From positions 1 through 64,000 of the forward strand of contig NZ_LIVV01000009.1 of the NCBI RefSeq assembly GCF_001905825.1: 64,000 nt of DNA, written 5' to 3'. Positions 1-10,066 of this stretch are shown in pieces. The stretch is from Streptomyces sp. CB02009 (GTDB lineage Bacteria; Actinomycetota; Actinomycetes; Streptomycetales; Streptomycetaceae). Positions within the stretch are counted from its first letter, which is position 1, and the number at the start of each line of letters is the position of its first letter. The position numbers and the translations under genes were made by a program. A model generated the notes under the pieces. That model was not told where the DNA came from, ran no database searches, and saw nothing but the letters and a program-made list of their open reading frames with translations.

Positions 1-32
1 TCGTCCTGAGCCAGGATCAAACTCTCCGTGAA
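1..32 (-). rRNA. rrs: 16S rRNA, 5' end only
   Basis: Read on the minus strand, this is the universally conserved start of bacterial 16S rRNA, including the primer-27F-like AGAGTTTGATCCTGGCTCAG. Only about the first 31 nt are inside the window; the gene continues beyond base 1. The exact mature 5' end is inferred from actinobacterial 16S genes. Confidence 0.97.
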
Positions 33-68
33 TGTTTACCCGTAATCGGGTGACACTCGCGTTGAGCG

Positions 69-100
69 GGACAGTCAGACCGGAATAAGGCCGACTGTCC
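69..100 (-). other. pre-16S leader hairpin
   Basis: The inverted repeat GGACAGTC (69-76) / GACTGTCC (93-100) can fold into a stem about 40 nt upstream of mature 16S. Position and form suit the RNase III processing-stem region of pre-16S rRNA. The processing role is inferred. Confidence 0.5.
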
Positions 101-213
101 ACAGCGTCCTCGCTGTGTATGTTGCCTGCAGACCACAAGGGCCGGCAGGACTTTCAAAGGAACCTCGCCATCCGAAGATGGACGGGGTATCAACTAATCT
201 GGCGTTGATTTTT

Positions 214-234
214 GGCACGCTGTTGAGTTCTCAA
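214..234 (-). promoter_or_regulatory. conserved rRNA leader motif (TTGAGAACTCAACAGCGTGC)
   Basis: On the minus strand this segment reads TTGAGAACTCAACAGCGTGC. I recognise it as a sequence repeatedly found in actinobacterial rRNA leaders and spacers, where it is associated with antitermination or processing. Its assignment here rests on that resemblance and its position. Confidence 0.5.
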
Positions 235-305
235 GGAACGGACGCTTCCTTTGTACTCACCCTCTCGGGCTTTCCTCCGGGCTTCCCTTCGTTCTTGCGT
301 TTCCG

Positions 306-334
306 ACTCTATCAGATCTTTCCGATCCGATTTC
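306..334 (-). promoter_or_regulatory. possible rRNA promoter, proximal
   Basis: The minus strand contains a TAGAGT -10-like hexamer (306-311) in the context CTGATAGAGTCGGAA. This nearly duplicates the CTGATAAAGTCGGAA at the next promoter upstream. The -35 is poor, so the repetition of the -10 context is the main evidence. Confidence 0.4.
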
Positions 335-389
335 CTCGGTGCTTTCCGGTCCCTTTTGTTTTCACTCCGGGGGCCTTTCGGCGGTTCCG

Positions 390-419
390 ACTTTATCAGA
401 ATCATTTGGGCCGACCTAA
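390..419 (-). promoter_or_regulatory. possible rRNA promoter
   Basis: A TAAAGT -10 (390-395) lies 18 nt from a TTAGGT -35-like hexamer (414-419) on the minus strand. Its -10 context repeats that of the proximal element, as expected for multi-promoter rrn operons of Streptomyces. Confidence 0.45.
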
Positions 420-492
420 TCGGTGGCTTTCTTGATTCGGATAGGAATCGGGGTGGCTCCGTGGAATCGAATTCCCGACCGGAGCGAGTGAG

Positions 493-521
493 ACTCTACT
501 TGATTGCTGCCGAACTGTCCA
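493..521 (-). promoter_or_regulatory. rRNA promoter, TGGACA-17-TAGAGT
   Basis: On the minus strand TGGACA (516-521) is followed after 17 nt by TAGAGT (493-498). This is a good match to the major-sigma (HrdB) promoter consensus and points toward the 16S gene. Confidence 0.6.
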
Positions 522-539
522 GTTCCAGGCAACCGTTCA

Positions 540-568
540 AACCTACCTCGCCACGTCCGCCATGTCAA
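540..568 (-). promoter_or_regulatory. rRNA promoter, TTGACA-17-TAGGTT
   Basis: On the minus strand a perfect TTGACA (563-568) is followed after 17 nt by TAGGTT (540-545). It is the most upstream and best -35 of the series, and is a likely HrdB-dependent rrn promoter. Confidence 0.65.
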
Positions 569-621
569 TGGCTTTTGTGGGCACCGGAGGACACTAGCAG
601 GTCAGCGGGGTCGTACGCACA

Positions 622-1629
622 TCAGGCGGCGGTGGGGAGCTGCGCGCTGCGGTCGGGCTCCTCCAGGTCGCCCTCGTCGCCGGCGCGGGCGGCGCGGCCG
701 CCGAGGACGTAGACGTAGGCGAGGAAGAGCAGCTCAGCGGCGATGCCGATGGTGATGCGGGCCCAGGAGGGCAGGCCGGACGGGGTGACGAAGCCTTCGA
801 TCAGGCCCGAGACGAAGAGGACCAGGGCCAGGCCGATGGCCATGCCGACGGCGGCGCGGCCGCGTTCCGCGAGGGCCGCGCGGCGGGTGGTGGGGCCGGG
901 GTCGATGACCGTCCAGCCGAGGCGGAGGCCCGTGCCGGCGGCGACGAAGACGGCGGTCAGTTCGAGCAGGCCATGGGGAAGGATCAGGCCCAGGAACACG
1001 TCGAGGCGGCCCGCGGACGCCATCAGGCCGATGCCGACGCCGACGTTCAGCATGTTCAGGAAGAGGATCCACAGCACCGGGATGCCCAGGAAGGCGCCCA
1101 GGACCAGGCACATGGCGGCGGCCTGGGCGTTGTTCGTCCAGACCTGGGCGGCGAAGGACGCCGCCGGGTTGCTGGAGTAGTACGTCTCGTACTGGCCGCC
1201 GGGGCGGGTCATCTCGCGGAGGTCGGCGGGAGCGCCGATCGCCGCCTGGACCTCGGGGTGCGTGCCGATCCACCAGCCGATGAGGACGGCGAGCAGGGTC
1301 GAGAGGACGGCGGTGGGCACCCACCAGTGGCGGGAGCGGTAGACGGCCGCGGGGAAACCGGCGGTGAGGAAGCGGGCCGCGTCACGCCACGAGGCGCGGC
1401 GGGTGCCGGTGACCGTGGCGCGGGCGCGGGCCACGAGCTGGGTGAGCCGGGCCGTGAGCACGGGGTCCGGGGCGCTCGACTGCACGATCGAGAGATGGGT
1501 GGCCGTGCGCTGGTACAGGGACACGAGTTCGTCGGCCTCGGCTCCGGTGAGCTTGCCGCCCCGGCGCAGGAGGTGGTCGAGGCGCTCCCACTCGGAGCGG
1601 TGGGCGGTGACGTAGACGTCGAGGTCCAT
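622..1629 (-). CDS. SpoIIM/DUF95-family integral membrane protein
   Basis: The 335-residue product has a soluble N-terminal part (residues 1-100) followed by several hydrophobic helices, including segments around WWVPTAVLSTLLAVLIG and IPVLWILFLNMLNVGVG. It ends in a short acidic tail. This matches the stage II sporulation protein M (DUF95) family of membrane proteins, whose biochemical role in actinobacteria is unknown. I chose the ATG beginning MDLDVYVTAHRSEW, since the upstream frame is arginine/proline-rich and overlaps the divergent neighbour. The divergent partner encodes an RDD membrane protein, a common pairing. The family call is from sequence pattern only. Confidence 0.85.
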   Translation of the reverse strand: MDLDVYVTAHRSEWERLDHLLRRGGKLTGAEADELVSLYQRTATHLSIVQSSAPDPVLTARLTQLVARARATVTGTRRASWRDAARFLTAGFPAAVYRSRHWWVPTAVLSTLLAVLIGWWIGTHPEVQAAIGAPADLREMTRPGGQYETYYSSNPAASFAAQVWTNNAQAAAMCLVLGAFLGIPVLWILFLNMLNVGVGIGLMASAGRLDVFLGLILPHGLLELTAVFVAAGTGLRLGWTVIDPGPTTRRAALAERGRAAVGMAIGLALVLFVSGLIEGFVTPSGLPSWARITIGIAAELLFLAYVYVLGGRAARAGDEGDLEEPDRSAQLPTAA

Positions 1630-1748
1630 GATCGGCTGCTGCTCCAGGCATCGGCTGCGGACGGTTCCGTACTGCTGCGGCGCGCTGCGGGTCAGCTTGG
1701 CAGACTGGCGTTCGGAGGGGTCGGGAAGGGCGGAGAAGGGTGGGTGCC

Positions 1749-2726
1749 GTGAGTGACGTGGTGACCGGGGATGCCGTCGTACTGGGGTTGCAGCCCGCAC
1801 GGCTCCCGAGCCGGGCCTTGGCGGTGCTCATCGACCTGGTGGTGGTCTGGGCCGTGTACCTGCTGGTCACGCTCGGGCTCGCGGTCGCCACCGCGTCGCT
1901 CGACGAGGCGGCGGTGACGGCGGTGTCGATCGCCTCCTTCCTGCTGATCCTGGTGGGGGCGCCGATCGCGGTGGAGACGCTGTCGCACGGGCGGTCGCTG
2001 GGGAAGCTGGCCTGCGGACTCCGTGTGGTGCGGGACGACGGGGGGCCGATCCGGTTCCGGCACGCGCTCGTCCGGGGGGCGATGGGGGTCGTGGAGATCC
2101 TGATGACCTTCGGGGTCGTCGCCTGTGTCGCGTCGCTCGTGTCGGAGCGGGGGCGACGGCTCGGGGACGTCTTCGCGGGGACGCTGGTCGTACGTGAGCG
2201 GATACCCGCGGCGCGGGCGCTCGCCGTGCCCCCGCCGCCGCCGTGGCTGGTGGGGCGTTTCGCCGGGCTGGACCTTTCGGCGGTGCCCGAGCCGCTGTGG
2301 CTGGAGATACGGCAGTACCTCACGCGGGCCCGTGAGCTCGACCCCGTGGTGGGGCGGCGGCTCGCGGAGCGGCTGGCCGACGAGCTGGTGGCGCGGACCG
2401 GGACGCCTCCGCCGCCCGGAGTGCCGGCCGACGCGTATCTGGCGGGGGTGGTGGCCGAGCGGCAGACCCGGGAGGCTCGGCGGGCCTTCGGCTCCGCGGC
2501 AGTGGCCGGGGCGCCGGGGGCGGCCGGGGTGCCTGGGCCGGTCGGGGGCGCGGGGGCGGTGGTGAGTGGGGCGGTCGGGACCTCGGGGATGACGGCGCCG
2601 GGCTTCGGTCCTCCCGTCGCGCCTTCACCGGTGGCCGCGCCGGCTGTCGCGCCGGTCGTCGTCTCCCCCGTGGCCGACGCTCAGGAGCCCACGGCGCCCG
2701 CTACCGGGTTCGCTCCGCCCGCCTGA
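1749..2726 (+). CDS. RDD-family membrane protein
   Basis: The first 150 or so residues contain three hydrophobic segments and the RDD-family signature region (LPSRALAVLID near the start, then SHGRSLGKLACGLRVV). The remaining half is soluble, ending in a low-complexity Gly/Ala/Pro/Val tail. RDD proteins are small membrane proteins of uncertain function, and some are implicated in ion transport. I prefer the GTG at 1749 because GAAGGG lies 8 nt upstream. A GTG three codons earlier is possible. It is divergent from the SpoIIM-like gene, so the roughly 120 bp between them should hold both promoters. Confidence 0.82.
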   Translation: MSDVVTGDAVVLGLQPARLPSRALAVLIDLVVVWAVYLLVTLGLAVATASLDEAAVTAVSIASFLLILVGAPIAVETLSHGRSLGKLACGLRVVRDDGGPIRFRHALVRGAMGVVEILMTFGVVACVASLVSERGRRLGDVFAGTLVVRERIPAARALAVPPPPPWLVGRFAGLDLSAVPEPLWLEIRQYLTRARELDPVVGRRLAERLADELVARTGTPPPPGVPADAYLAGVVAERQTREARRAFGSAAVAGAPGAAGVPGPVGGAGAVVSGAVGTSGMTAPGFGPPVAPSPVAAPAVAPVVVSPVADAQEPTAPATGFAPPA

Positions 2727-2729
2727 TCG

Positions 2730-3344
2730 TCAGGGGAAGACCGACGGCGGGGTCTCCAGGGCCTCGAGTTCGATGCCGGGTGCTGCGAGGACGACGTCGC
2801 CGGCGATGTGGACGGTGTGCTGTTCCCCGGTGTCCAAGGCGCTGACCTGGTATTCGTCCACCATCAGGGGGCCGTTGTCAGTGGCGTGCGCTTCACTCTT
2901 CAGCAGGGCCCAGGACTGGTCGACCGTGAGGGGGGCGAGCACCGGGTCCGTGAAGGCGACGAGCCTGACGCGGGTCTCGGGGGAATCGGGGGTGAGACGC
3001 AGGAGTCGCGTGAGCGCGACGAGGAACGCCGGGGACGTGCCGGTGAAGGCGTGGGCGCGCACATTGCCTTCGGTGGCGTGGGTTCCGGCGGGGTCCGTGC
3101 GGACCCAGGTGACGCCGTCGAGGGCCGCGCCGCGGACCTGCCAGCCGGCGGCGTGGAGTTCGAGGCGGATGGGGCGGCCGAGTTCGTCGACGGCCAGGTC
3201 GACGGAGCCCTGGTGGTCGCCCGAGGGGGTGGTGACCTGTGAGACGTAGCGCCAGCCGGAGGGGCCGGGCGCGCAGTGGAAGTGTTCGTCACCGAGGGGG
3301 GTGTGGTCGTGCGGGTCATGGAGCGAATATCGGCCGCGGGGCAT
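2730..3344 (-). CDS. conserved hypothetical protein
   Basis: The 204-residue product is soluble, with no signal peptide or membrane segment. It is rich in short beta-prone stretches such as GWRYVSQ and GAALDGVTWVRTDP. I recognise it only as a conserved streptomycete hypothetical protein. The ATG giving MPRGRYSLHDPHDH was chosen because coding character is lost upstream. It converges on the RDD gene with three bases between stop codons and lies downstream of ahcY, separated by a terminator hairpin. No function is proposed. Confidence 0.7.
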   Translation of the reverse strand: MPRGRYSLHDPHDHTPLGDEHFHCAPGPSGWRYVSQVTTPSGDHQGSVDLAVDELGRPIRLELHAAGWQVRGAALDGVTWVRTDPAGTHATEGNVRAHAFTGTSPAFLVALTRLLRLTPDSPETRVRLVAFTDPVLAPLTVDQSWALLKSEAHATDNGPLMVDEYQVSALDTGEQHTVHIAGDVVLAAPGIELEALETPPSVFP

Positions 3345-3454
3345 GGGTCGGGTCCTCGGGACGGGGGCTTCCGGGCGTGGGAGCAGGGCTGATCCGGCTC
3401 TGGGGTGGGGCTGCAGGGCCCTGATCTCGGCCGGACAGGACCCTGGGGACGAGG

Positions 3455-3487
3455 CAGGCCCCCCGGCACGGGGGTGCGGGGGGCCTG
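3455..3487 (-). terminator. terminator downstream of ahcY
   Basis: The arms CAGGCCCCCCGGCAC (3455-3469) and GTGCGGGGGGCCTG (3474-3487) form a long GC stem with one bulge, about 65 nt past the ahcY stop. It lacks a clear U-tract, as is common in Streptomyces. Confidence 0.65.
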
Positions 3488-3551
3488 TCTGTTCCTCCAC
3501 AGGTGTCCGGGACGGCGTCGCGTCAGCGCGCGGGCGCCGCCGGCCGGAGCA

Positions 3552-5162
<1,611 letters not shown>

Positions 5163-5271
5163 TCAGCAGCGACGTCTGGCTGGTCACGAATCTACACCGG
5201 ACGGCGGGCCGGGCCACAGTCCGCGTCGGGCGGTGGGGCGCGATCGGAGGGCCGTACAAGGGGCGTACATA

Positions 5272-5313
5272 CGCACGAGACCCCCGGGACCGCGGGGTCC
5301 CGGGGGTCGTGCG
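5272..5313 (-). terminator. strong terminator downstream of the CDF transporter gene
   Basis: The arms CGCACGA (5272-5278) and TCGTGCG (5307-5313) enclose ACCCCCGGGACC / GGGTCCCGGGGGT. This gives a near-perfect stem of about 19 bp with a three-base loop. It lies beyond the stop of the transporter gene and before the ahcY leader. Confidence 0.75.
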
Positions 5314-5353
5314 AAGGGGGTCCATCAGTGGCCGTCGCACGACGGGCCTCGGT

Positions 5354-5454
5354 CGTTGCCGGACGTCAGTGGGGCGTTGCCGGACAACCGTGGGCGTTGC
5401 CGGACAACCGTGGGCGTCGGCGGACGGCCGTGGGCGTCGGCCGACTCAGTGGTC
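5354..5454. repeat. 20-bp tandem repeat, about five copies
   Basis: Units based on CGTTGCCGGACAACCGTGGG start at 5354, 5375, 5395, 5415 and 5435, with spacing of 20-21 bp. The last unit runs into the final codons of the cation transporter gene. The two middle copies are almost identical, suggesting recent slippage. Confidence 0.75.
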
Positions 5455-6411
5455 GTCGGTGTCCGGGGTCTTCGTCAGGTCGGTGGCCGTCGACGTGGCC
5501 GTCTCCCTGTAGATGTCCGGCTCCAGGTAGATGACACGGGCGATCGGGACGGCCGCGCGGATGCGCTCCTCGGCGGCGTTGATGGCGTTCGCGACCTCGG
5601 CGGCCGAGTCGTCGTGCTGGACGGCGATCTTGGCGGCGACGAGGAGCTCCTCCGGGCCGAGGTGCAGCGTCCGCATGTGGATGAGGCGGGTGACGGTCTC
5701 GCCGTCCACGACCGCGGCCTCGATCCGCTTGACCTCCTCGGTGCCCGCGGACTCGCCGAGCAGCAGCGACTTGGTCTCGGCGGCCAGCACGATCGCGATG
5801 GCGATCAGCAGGACACCGATGCAGAGGGTGCCGATGCCGTCCCAGACGCCGTCGCCGGTCAGCAGCGCCAGTCCGACGCCGCCGAGCGCGAGGATGAGGC
5901 CGACGAGCGCGCCCAGGTCCTCCAGGAGGACGACGGGCAGCTCGGGGGCCTTGGCGCGGCGGACGAACTGCGTCCAGGTGAGACCGCCGCGGATCAGGTT
6001 CGACTCCTTGATGGCGGTCCGGAAGGAGAACGACTCGGCGATGATCGCGAAGACGAGGACGCCGACCGGCCAGTACCAGGCCTCGATCGGGTGCGGGTGC
6101 TTGATCTTCTCGTAGCCCTCGTAGATGGCGAACATGCCACCGACGGAGAAGAGCACGATCGAGACGAGGAAGGCGTAGATGTAGCGCTCGCGGCCGTAGC
6201 CGAAGGGGTGCTGCGGAGTCGCCTCGCGCTGCGCCTTCTTGCCGCCGAGCAGCAGCAGGCCCTGGTTGCCGGAGTCGGCGAGGGAGTGGACGCTCTCCGC
6301 GAGCATCGACGACGAACCACTGAAGAGGAACGCCACGAACTTGGCTACGGCGATCGCCAGGTTGGCTGCGAGTGCCGCCACGATCGCCTTGGTTCCGCCT
6401 GACGCGCTCAT
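5446..6411 (-). CDS. cation diffusion facilitator (CDF) family transporter
   Basis: The 321-residue membrane protein has about six transmembrane helices and a soluble C-terminal domain (about residues 215-310). The first helices carry the CDF metal-binding pattern (H42 and D46 in AESVHSLADSGNQ). CDF proteins export divalent cations such as zinc in exchange for protons. The substrate cannot be told from sequence. The start codon follows a GGGACC-rich stretch and the frame has no sensible upstream extension. It is followed by tandem repeats and a strong terminator. Confidence 0.9.
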   Translation of the reverse strand: MSASGGTKAIVAALAANLAIAVAKFVAFLFSGSSSMLAESVHSLADSGNQGLLLLGGKKAQREATPQHPFGYGRERYIYAFLVSIVLFSVGGMFAIYEGYEKIKHPHPIEAWYWPVGVLVFAIIAESFSFRTAIKESNLIRGGLTWTQFVRRAKAPELPVVLLEDLGALVGLILALGGVGLALLTGDGVWDGIGTLCIGVLLIAIAIVLAAETKSLLLGESAGTEEVKRIEAAVVDGETVTRLIHMRTLHLGPEELLVAAKIAVQHDDSAAEVANAINAAEERIRAAVPIARVIYLEPDIYRETATSTATDLTKTPDTDDH

Positions 6412-6477
6412 GGGTGTACGTGGTCCCTTCGTCGATGCACCGGCTCTGTCGCCGCGGTTCGGCCGGTCATTGTTGCA

Positions 6478-7629
6478 TCAGGCCACGACGGTGGCGCGAA
6501 AGACCGTCCCCGCACCGGACAGTTCGGCCTTCTCGCCCGCGGGCACGAAGACGGATTCGCCGGCGGCGAGGGTCTCGTCCCCCGCCTTCGGGCTGCCCGC
6601 GACGGCGAGCAGGATCTGCGAGGTGGGGCTCGTCAGGTCGGTCGGGGCCGCGCCCTCCGGCCGTACGAAACGGGAGAGGCGGAACTCGTCGATCGGGGTG
6701 TCGTAGACCTCCTCCCCCGACGGCGAGGCCTCGGGGCGCAGGACGGCCGGGTCGGTCGGCTCGAAACGGACCACGCGCAGGAGTTCGGGGACGTCGATGT
6801 GCTTGGGGGTGAGTCCACAGCGCAGCACGTTGTCGGAGTTGGCCATGATCTCGACGCCGAGGCCCGAGAGGTAGGCGTGCGGGACGCCCGCGCCCAGGTA
6901 GAGGGCCTCGCCCGGCTGGAGCGTGATCCGGTTGAGGAGCATCGCGGCGATGACGCCGGGGTCGCTCGGGTAGTGGTGGGCGAGGCTCGCGTACGGGGCG
7001 TGCTCGCCGCCGAGGCGGTCCGCGGCCGCGGCCGCCTCCGCCACGGTGTTCGCCATCTCCGCCGGGTCGGCGGTCAGCAGCGCCGTCAGGACCTCGCGGA
7101 GCGCCGCCTCTTCGGGGTGGGCGTACAGGAGGTCGACGTACGGCTTGAGCGAGTCGACGCCGAGCGCGGCGATCAGGTCCGCGGTCTCGGCCGGCGCGCG
7201 GAATCCGCACAGCCCCTCGAAGGGGGTGAGCGCGCAGATCAGCTCGGGCTTGTGGTTGGCGTCCTTGTACGTGCGGTGCGGGGCGTCGACCGGGATGCCC
7301 AGGGCTTCCTCGGCCGCGTGACCGGCCCGCGCCTGGGCCAGGTCGGGGTGGGCCTGGAGGGAGAGCGGGGCGCCGGCGGCGAGCACCTTCAGCAGGAACG
7401 GAAGGCGCGGGCCGAACTTGTCGACGGAACGCTCCCCCAGTTCGCCCACGGGATCGGCGTCGATCAGCGCGTTCAGTGAGCCGCGATCGGTGCGGGAGGG
7501 GGCGCCGGGGTGGGCGCCCATCCACATCTCGGCCTGGGGCTCGCCGGTCGGGGCGGTGCCGAGCAGCTCCGGGATGGCCGTCGTGGATCCCCAGGCGTAG
7601 GGGCGAACGGTGTTGACGAGGCGGTCCAT
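6478..7629 (-). CDS. manA: mannose-6-phosphate isomerase, class I
   Basis: The 383-residue product interconverts fructose 6-phosphate and mannose 6-phosphate, the entry step to GDP-mannose. The type I signature is clear. LSLQAHPD supplies a zinc ligand, YKDANHKPELICAL carries the conserved His and Glu, and a C-terminal cupin half follows. It starts MDRLVNTVRPYAWGS, the usual N-terminus. Nearby manB, an SIS isomerase-like gene and an NDP-sugar synthase belong to the same pathway. Confidence 0.95.
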   Translation of the reverse strand: MDRLVNTVRPYAWGSTTAIPELLGTAPTGEPQAEMWMGAHPGAPSRTDRGSLNALIDADPVGELGERSVDKFGPRLPFLLKVLAAGAPLSLQAHPDLAQARAGHAAEEALGIPVDAPHRTYKDANHKPELICALTPFEGLCGFRAPAETADLIAALGVDSLKPYVDLLYAHPEEAALREVLTALLTADPAEMANTVAEAAAAADRLGGEHAPYASLAHHYPSDPGVIAAMLLNRITLQPGEALYLGAGVPHAYLSGLGVEIMANSDNVLRCGLTPKHIDVPELLRVVRFEPTDPAVLRPEASPSGEEVYDTPIDEFRLSRFVRPEGAAPTDLTSPTSQILLAVAGSPKAGDETLAAGESVFVPAGEKAELSGAGTVFRATVVA

Positions 7630-7845
7630 GGTGCCTGCCAGCTCCTCGGGGTGGTGACGGATGGTGAGTGAGGGGTGTCGGGTGACAGGTGACAGGGGGC
7701 GGATGACGGGTGGGTTACGAGTGGTGGGCGGGTCGGTGGACGGGGGTTTTGTTCGTCCGGGGGGGCGGTTGGGGATGTGGACGGTCGCCGGCGCTTGCTT
7801 GCGGGGTGTGTTCGATGGTGGGGCGGGCTGGGTCGCGGGGCGCGC

Positions 7846-8994
7846 TCAGAGCGCCGTACGGCCCGGGGTCGCCAGGCAGAGGTACACCGCCGCGAAGTCG
7901 GTCACCGCGAGAAGTTCCGCCAGGGTCTCCAGGTCACCACCCTCCTCCGGTTCCAGCTCGCTGATCGCCGTCTCGTGGCTCAGCGCCAGCTCGCGCGCCG
8001 CGTGGGCGGCCGTCAGACCGTCCGACGGCCGGTCCCTCAGCAGGACCACCCGGGCGCGGAGCGCCTGCGGCTCCTCCACCCGGTCGCGGAAGAAGTCCTC
8101 GGGGTCCGCGCCCGCCGCGTAGTCGCCCGCGAGGAGGACGCCATGGGCCGGGAGGGCCTCCGGGAGTTCCGCCGCCAGCGCCGGCAGACCCGCCAGCTCC
8201 GCCAGGACCGCGGCGAACCTGCGGCCCGCCGGGCCCGCGGCCGCGCCCTCCGTCCAGATCAGCGGCAGCGAGTCCGCGAGCTCGGCGGCGAGCGTCTTGG
8301 CCGGGTTGCTGTACGTGGCGATGGCCGGCCCGCACCGCTCCGCCGTACGGTCCAGCCGGTCCGCGACCTTCTCCAGGGCCTCCGGCGGGGCCTCCAGGAG
8401 ACCGACCCGGTCGAGCAGCATGAGCAGCGGGGTGAACAGGGCCCACAGGGTGCCGGGGCTCGCCGCGATGTTCTCCGCGTACTCGTTCGGGGCCTCGTTC
8501 GGGGCGATCGCCATCGGCACGAACAGGCCGCGCGAGCCGCTGACCGTCTCGGTGAGGGGCGAGGCCTTGGGCGCCACGGCGACGACCGTGATCCCGCGGC
8601 GGTACGCCTGCTCCGCGAGGAGCGCCAGGCCCGGTTCGGAACCGTCCGTCGTCGGCAGCAGCAGGAGGTCCACGCTGCCCGCCCAGCCGGGCAGCGCCCA
8701 GCGCAGGGCGCCCGCCGCGGGGGCGACGCCGGTCGGCTGGAGGCGTACGACGGGTGCCGAGGCTCCCGCCAGGGCGCCGATCAGGTCGGCGACGGCCGCG
8801 GCGGCGGTGCCCGGGCCGGCGACGAGTACCGCACGGGGGCGGCCCTCGGGGTGGAGGTCCGCGATGCCGGCCTCGGCGGCGTGCCTCGCCGCCGTCCGAA
8901 CCCGGGCGCCGGCTTCGGCGGCGCCGCGGAGGAGGCCGCGGCGGTCCGCCAGGGCGAGGTCGTCCGGGGCGTCGAGGAGGGTCTCGTCGAGCAT
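7846..8994 (-). CDS. SIS-domain protein related to phosphoglucose/phosphomannose isomerase
   Basis: The 382-residue product has the layout of archaeal-type bifunctional phosphoglucose/phosphomannose isomerases. It begins with MLDETLLDAPDDLALADRRG, followed by an N-terminal SIS sugar-phosphate domain (about 60-200) and a C-terminal isomerase-like domain. In actinobacteria this gene always seems to sit between manA and manB, suggesting a role in mannose-phosphate metabolism. Catalytic activity of this subgroup has not to my knowledge been established. A 216-bp gap without genes separates it from manA. Confidence 0.8.
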   Translation of the reverse strand: MLDETLLDAPDDLALADRRGLLRGAAEAGARVRTAARHAAEAGIADLHPEGRPRAVLVAGPGTAAAAVADLIGALAGASAPVVRLQPTGVAPAAGALRWALPGWAGSVDLLLLPTTDGSEPGLALLAEQAYRRGITVVAVAPKASPLTETVSGSRGLFVPMAIAPNEAPNEYAENIAASPGTLWALFTPLLMLLDRVGLLEAPPEALEKVADRLDRTAERCGPAIATYSNPAKTLAAELADSLPLIWTEGAAAGPAGRRFAAVLAELAGLPALAAELPEALPAHGVLLAGDYAAGADPEDFFRDRVEEPQALRARVVLLRDRPSDGLTAAHAARELALSHETAISELEPEEGGDLETLAELLAVTDFAAVYLCLATPGRTAL

Positions 8995-9430
8995 GGGGCG
9001 GGTGCCTCCGGTCGCGTCGTCGTCGCGGGGCCCTCGGCGGGGCCCTCGGGCGGGCTGCTGGCGTGCCTTGTGGTGCGTGCACCTTCTATGGTGCGGGGTT
9101 TGCGAGGCTGGTGCGGGGTTGTGCGGGCGTCTTTGGTGCGGGCGTCTTTGGTGCGGGTGCGTGCGGGTGTTTGTGGTGCGCCCTGCCTTCGGCCGGGCTT
9201 TTCGGTTCCCACCCGCACCACCCGTACAGCTGGGAGGGCAGAGGTGCGGGCCTTCCCGTGGGGGGTGCTCGCCGTCGGCGGCGGACCCTCCGGGGTGGTG
9301 GACCCTTCCGGGGAGAGGGAAACGGGCCCCTCCCGGAGTGCGGGGGGGGGATGGAGCGGGGGCCGTTCGGGGGCCCGTGGGAGGCGGGCTGGGGCGGCGG
9401 TGGTGGAGGCGGGGCGGGAGCGGGCAGATC

Positions 9431-9628
9431 GGCCGGTTGGTTGGTCCGCCCGTCCGTCGACCGGTTGGTTGGTTGGTTGGTTGGTCGGTCCGCCCGTGCG
9501 ACCGTCGGCCAGTCGTCCGCCGGTCCGTCGGCCATTCCGTCCGTCCGTCGGTCGGTCGGTCGGTCGGTCGGCCAGTCCGTCGGCCAGTCAGCCAGTCCGT
9601 CCGCCCGCCCGTCGGCCACTCGGTCGGG
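9431..9628. repeat. tetranucleotide (period-4) repeat tract
   Basis: The tract alternates runs of GGTT (five near-perfect copies at 9463-9484), GTCG (about seven copies around 9545-9571) and GTCC/GCCC units, largely in the same four-base phase. A period of four is incompatible with protein coding, so this looks like a decaying microsatellite made by slippage. Confidence 0.75.
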
Positions 9629-9655
9629 AGTCCGATGCCGCGTGGGCGGCGGGCG

Positions 9656-9880
9656 CCCCGTGCCGTGTCGCTCGGTCGGTCGCCTTGGCGTGGTCGGGAC
9701 CCGCGCCGGATCGCTCGGCCGACGGAGCTGGCGTGGGCCAGAGCCCCTGCCTCCTCGCTCGGCCGGCCGACTCGACGTCAGCCGAGACCCCGTGCCCTAG
9801 CGATCAGCCCACCGGCCCGGCGTGAAGCGAAGACCCGCGCCGTAGCGATCAGCCCGCCGAACCGGCCTGAACCGAAGGCC
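9656..9880. repeat. degenerate 45-bp tandem repeats, five copies
   Basis: Units begin near 9656, 9701, 9746, 9789 and 9835, with spacing of 43-46 bp. They share a start like CCGCGCCG, a central TCGCTCGG or AGCGATCAGCCC, and an end like GAAGAC or GGCC. The last two copies are the most alike. Confidence 0.6.
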
Positions 9881-10066
9881 CCCTGCCCTGTGGAGCGGGC
9901 CTGGCCACGTTCGTGCCGGGAGGCGCGGCCGGGCCTGTCGTACGGACCCGGAGCGGCGTGGCGCGGTTCGTGGTGCGCCGTGCTGTCGCCTTCCCGTCGG
10001 ATGCGCCGGACCCCGGGGCCTGCCGCGTGGTCGTGCGGCGGCCCGGGGGCGTGTCGCCCTGGCCGC

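Larger units (their letters stand above)
33..540 (-). promoter_or_regulatory. rRNA operon leader region
   Basis: This stretch holds no credible protein gene. It is less GC-rich than the rest of the window and contains several promoter-like elements that all point toward the 16S gene. It also holds the conserved actinobacterial pre-rRNA leader motif and a processing hairpin, listed separately. Short open frames here are incidental. Confidence 0.8.
8995..10066. other. gene-free repeat-rich interval
   Basis: About 1.07 kb separates the SIS gene from the Trm112-like gene. I found no reading frame with convincing protein character; long frames here translate to Arg/Pro/Gly-rich low-complexity sequence. 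Near 9110-9180 it contains degenerate GGTGCGGG-based repeats, then a period-4 tract and a 45-bp repeat array listed separately. Confidence 0.6.

Noticed and set aside
115-755. Small protein genes in the rRNA leader
   Set aside because: The frames have no ribosome-binding sites and overlap several rRNA promoters. They are explained by lower GC content.
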